Source: an uncultured Candidatus Melainabacteria bacterium | GTDB lineage: Bacteria; Cyanobacteriota; Vampirovibrionia; Gastranaerophilales; Gastranaerophilaceae | Assembly (NCBI GenBank): GCA_934726055.1 | Contig: CAKVCZ010000005.1 | Span: 1 to 64,000 of the forward strand | Direction: 5' to 3' | Length of the DNA stretch: 64,000 nucleotides | Shown here: positions 63,343 through 64,000 of the stretch, one piece after another | How positions within the stretch are numbered: the first letter of the stretch is position 1 | Layout of the letters: each line of letters starts with the position of its first letter | Position numbers and translations under genes: made by a program | The notes under the pieces: model-generated | Told to the model about the DNA's origin: nothing | Databases searched by the model: none | What the model saw: the letters and a program-made list of their open reading frames with translations, nothing else

Positions 63343-64000
63343 ATGGATGAATACACATTAACAGAATTTTCAATTTTTTATAAAAGATTAATGGTAGTAG
63401 AAAATTGTTTAAAAACATATATAATTACCCAATATACAACTGTTTTTGGTGATAATGCATATAATATTTTATATAGATATTTTCATACATTGGATATTCA
63501 AAGGAAATTAAAAGAACAGATTTTTAGAAATATAAATTTATCTAAAAAAGATAATAATGAAAAACTTATTATGTCAGTAGATAAAATGTATCTAGGAGAA
63601 ATACTAAACCTTTTTGCTAACCCTGTATATTTAAAAAATAAAAAAGTTGCGAATATATTTTTTCCTATACCAACAGAAACAAATAACTCTGAATTTCAAC
63701 AAAAACAAAAGGCATTAAAAGATTTTAGGAATTGTATTGCTCATGGAAATGAAAAAAAATATTATTTGGAAAGAACTAGAATGATAAAAGGTCTAGTATT
63801 TTTCGAAAAAATATTACAATGTGGAACGGTTTTTACATTTGATGTTTTAGATAAAATTTCAAATTATAGAAAATTATCAGTTATTGAAATATTATCAATT
63901 ATCTATGACATTGATAAATCCTATTTTAAAGATGATAAAATGCTAATAATACTTTTTGACGATATTGCATTAATAAATGGTTATATATTTAAAAGTTTAC
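63343..64000 (+). CDS. HEPN/Abi-like protein, 3' end outside the window
   Basis: An open frame of at least 219 codons runs to the window edge. 'FRNCIAHGNEKKYY' (about residues 142-155) is a HEPN-type R-x4-H ribonuclease motif, preceded by a helical region with 'LGEILNLFANPVYLKN'. Proteins of this build (Abi_2/Abi-C and other HEPN families) are often toxin-type or abortive-infection RNases. An AGGAG lies 12 bases before the ATG, a somewhat long spacing. No antitoxin gene (e.g. MNT) is visible upstream; one could lie beyond the window. Its codons are even more AT-rich than those of its neighbours. Confidence 0.6.
   Translation, partial: MDEYTLTEFSIFYKRLMVVENCLKTYIITQYTTVFGDNAYNILYRYFHTLDIQRKLKEQIFRNINLSKKDNNEKLIMSVDKMYLGEILNLFANPVYLKNKKVANIFFPIPTETNNSEFQQKQKALKDFRNCIAHGNEKKYYLERTRMIKGLVFFEKILQCGTVFTFDVLDKISNYRKLSVIEILSIIYDIDKSYFKDDKMLIILFDDIALINGYIFKSL

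Overview
The window is AT-rich (coding and intergenic DNA alike) and most resembles a non-photosynthetic relative of the Cyanobacteria, i.e. the gut Melainabacteria / Vampirovibrionia, probably order Gastranaerophilales. The main sequence evidence is the ATP synthase operon, which has the cyanobacterial order a-c-b'-b-delta-alpha-gamma with two different b-type subunits and with beta and epsilon absent. Other support comes from a RecG with a long N-terminal extension, a NusB with an insertion, prepilin-like proteins with an 'AFTLAET' cleavage region, and sigma-28/flagellar genes. This placement is inferred from gene content; no 16S rRNA gene is present.

Layout. 1-2.4 kb: the edge of a minus-strand gene, a small membrane protein and two paralogous secreted proteins. 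2.4-8.9 kb: TPR protein, GH13-like glycosidase, deoC, flhB, a FliA-type sigma factor and birA. 9-14 kb: atp operon. 14-18.2 kb: a 1370-residue protein with a papain-like Cys/His/Asn signature. 18.3-24.5 kb: ferredoxin, deoB, then a tightly packed nusB-ftsY-M14 peptidase-PC4-like-priA operon. 24.5-25.3 kb: a hairpin-rich dispersed repeat abutting a 5'-truncated prepilin-like gene. 25.3-30.3 kb: rsmI, a putative efflux permease, an ATP-grasp enzyme and an anthrax-lethal-factor-like metalloprotease. 30.4-36.5 kb: a minus-strand glycan cluster (CgeB-type glycosyltransferase, two radical SAM paralogues, an epimerase and a broken GT-C glycosyltransferase). 36.5-36.9 kb: three tRNAs. 37-39.4 kb: a four-gene flagellar rod/hook operon. 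39.5-44.5 kb: recG and a double M16 peptidase. 44.5-54.6 kb: a second glycan cluster (fcl, gmd, sugar aminotransferase, GT11 fucosyltransferase, GT9, two GT2), interrupted by a second repeat copy and a prepilin gene whose 5' end contains an 11-G tract. 54.8-62.9 kb: GH57 enzyme, rpsP, a second complete prepilin, a hybrid kinase/response-regulator pair, a divergent PilB-like protein and an EF-hand protein. 63-64 kb: a remnant zone and the start of a HEPN-type gene running off the window.

How genes work together. gmd and fcl would make GDP-L-fucose for the GT11 fucosyltransferase, while the DegT-type aminotransferase could divert the shared 4-keto intermediate to an amino sugar. The flagellar genes, flhB and the sigma factor point to flagellar motility. 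deoB and deoC together form a deoxynucleoside catabolic route, though at separate loci.

Most notable findings: (1) a probable phase-variable prepilin: removing one G from the 11-G tract joins a well-placed start codon and promoter to the prepilin frame, and the resulting N-terminus matches the intact paralogue 11.6 kb away; (2) a dispersed structured repeat next to prepilin genes, one copy fused to a truncated prepilin; (3) two candidate effector-type proteases of unusual architecture; (4) a GT-C gene broken by three frameshifts, one in an A9 run.
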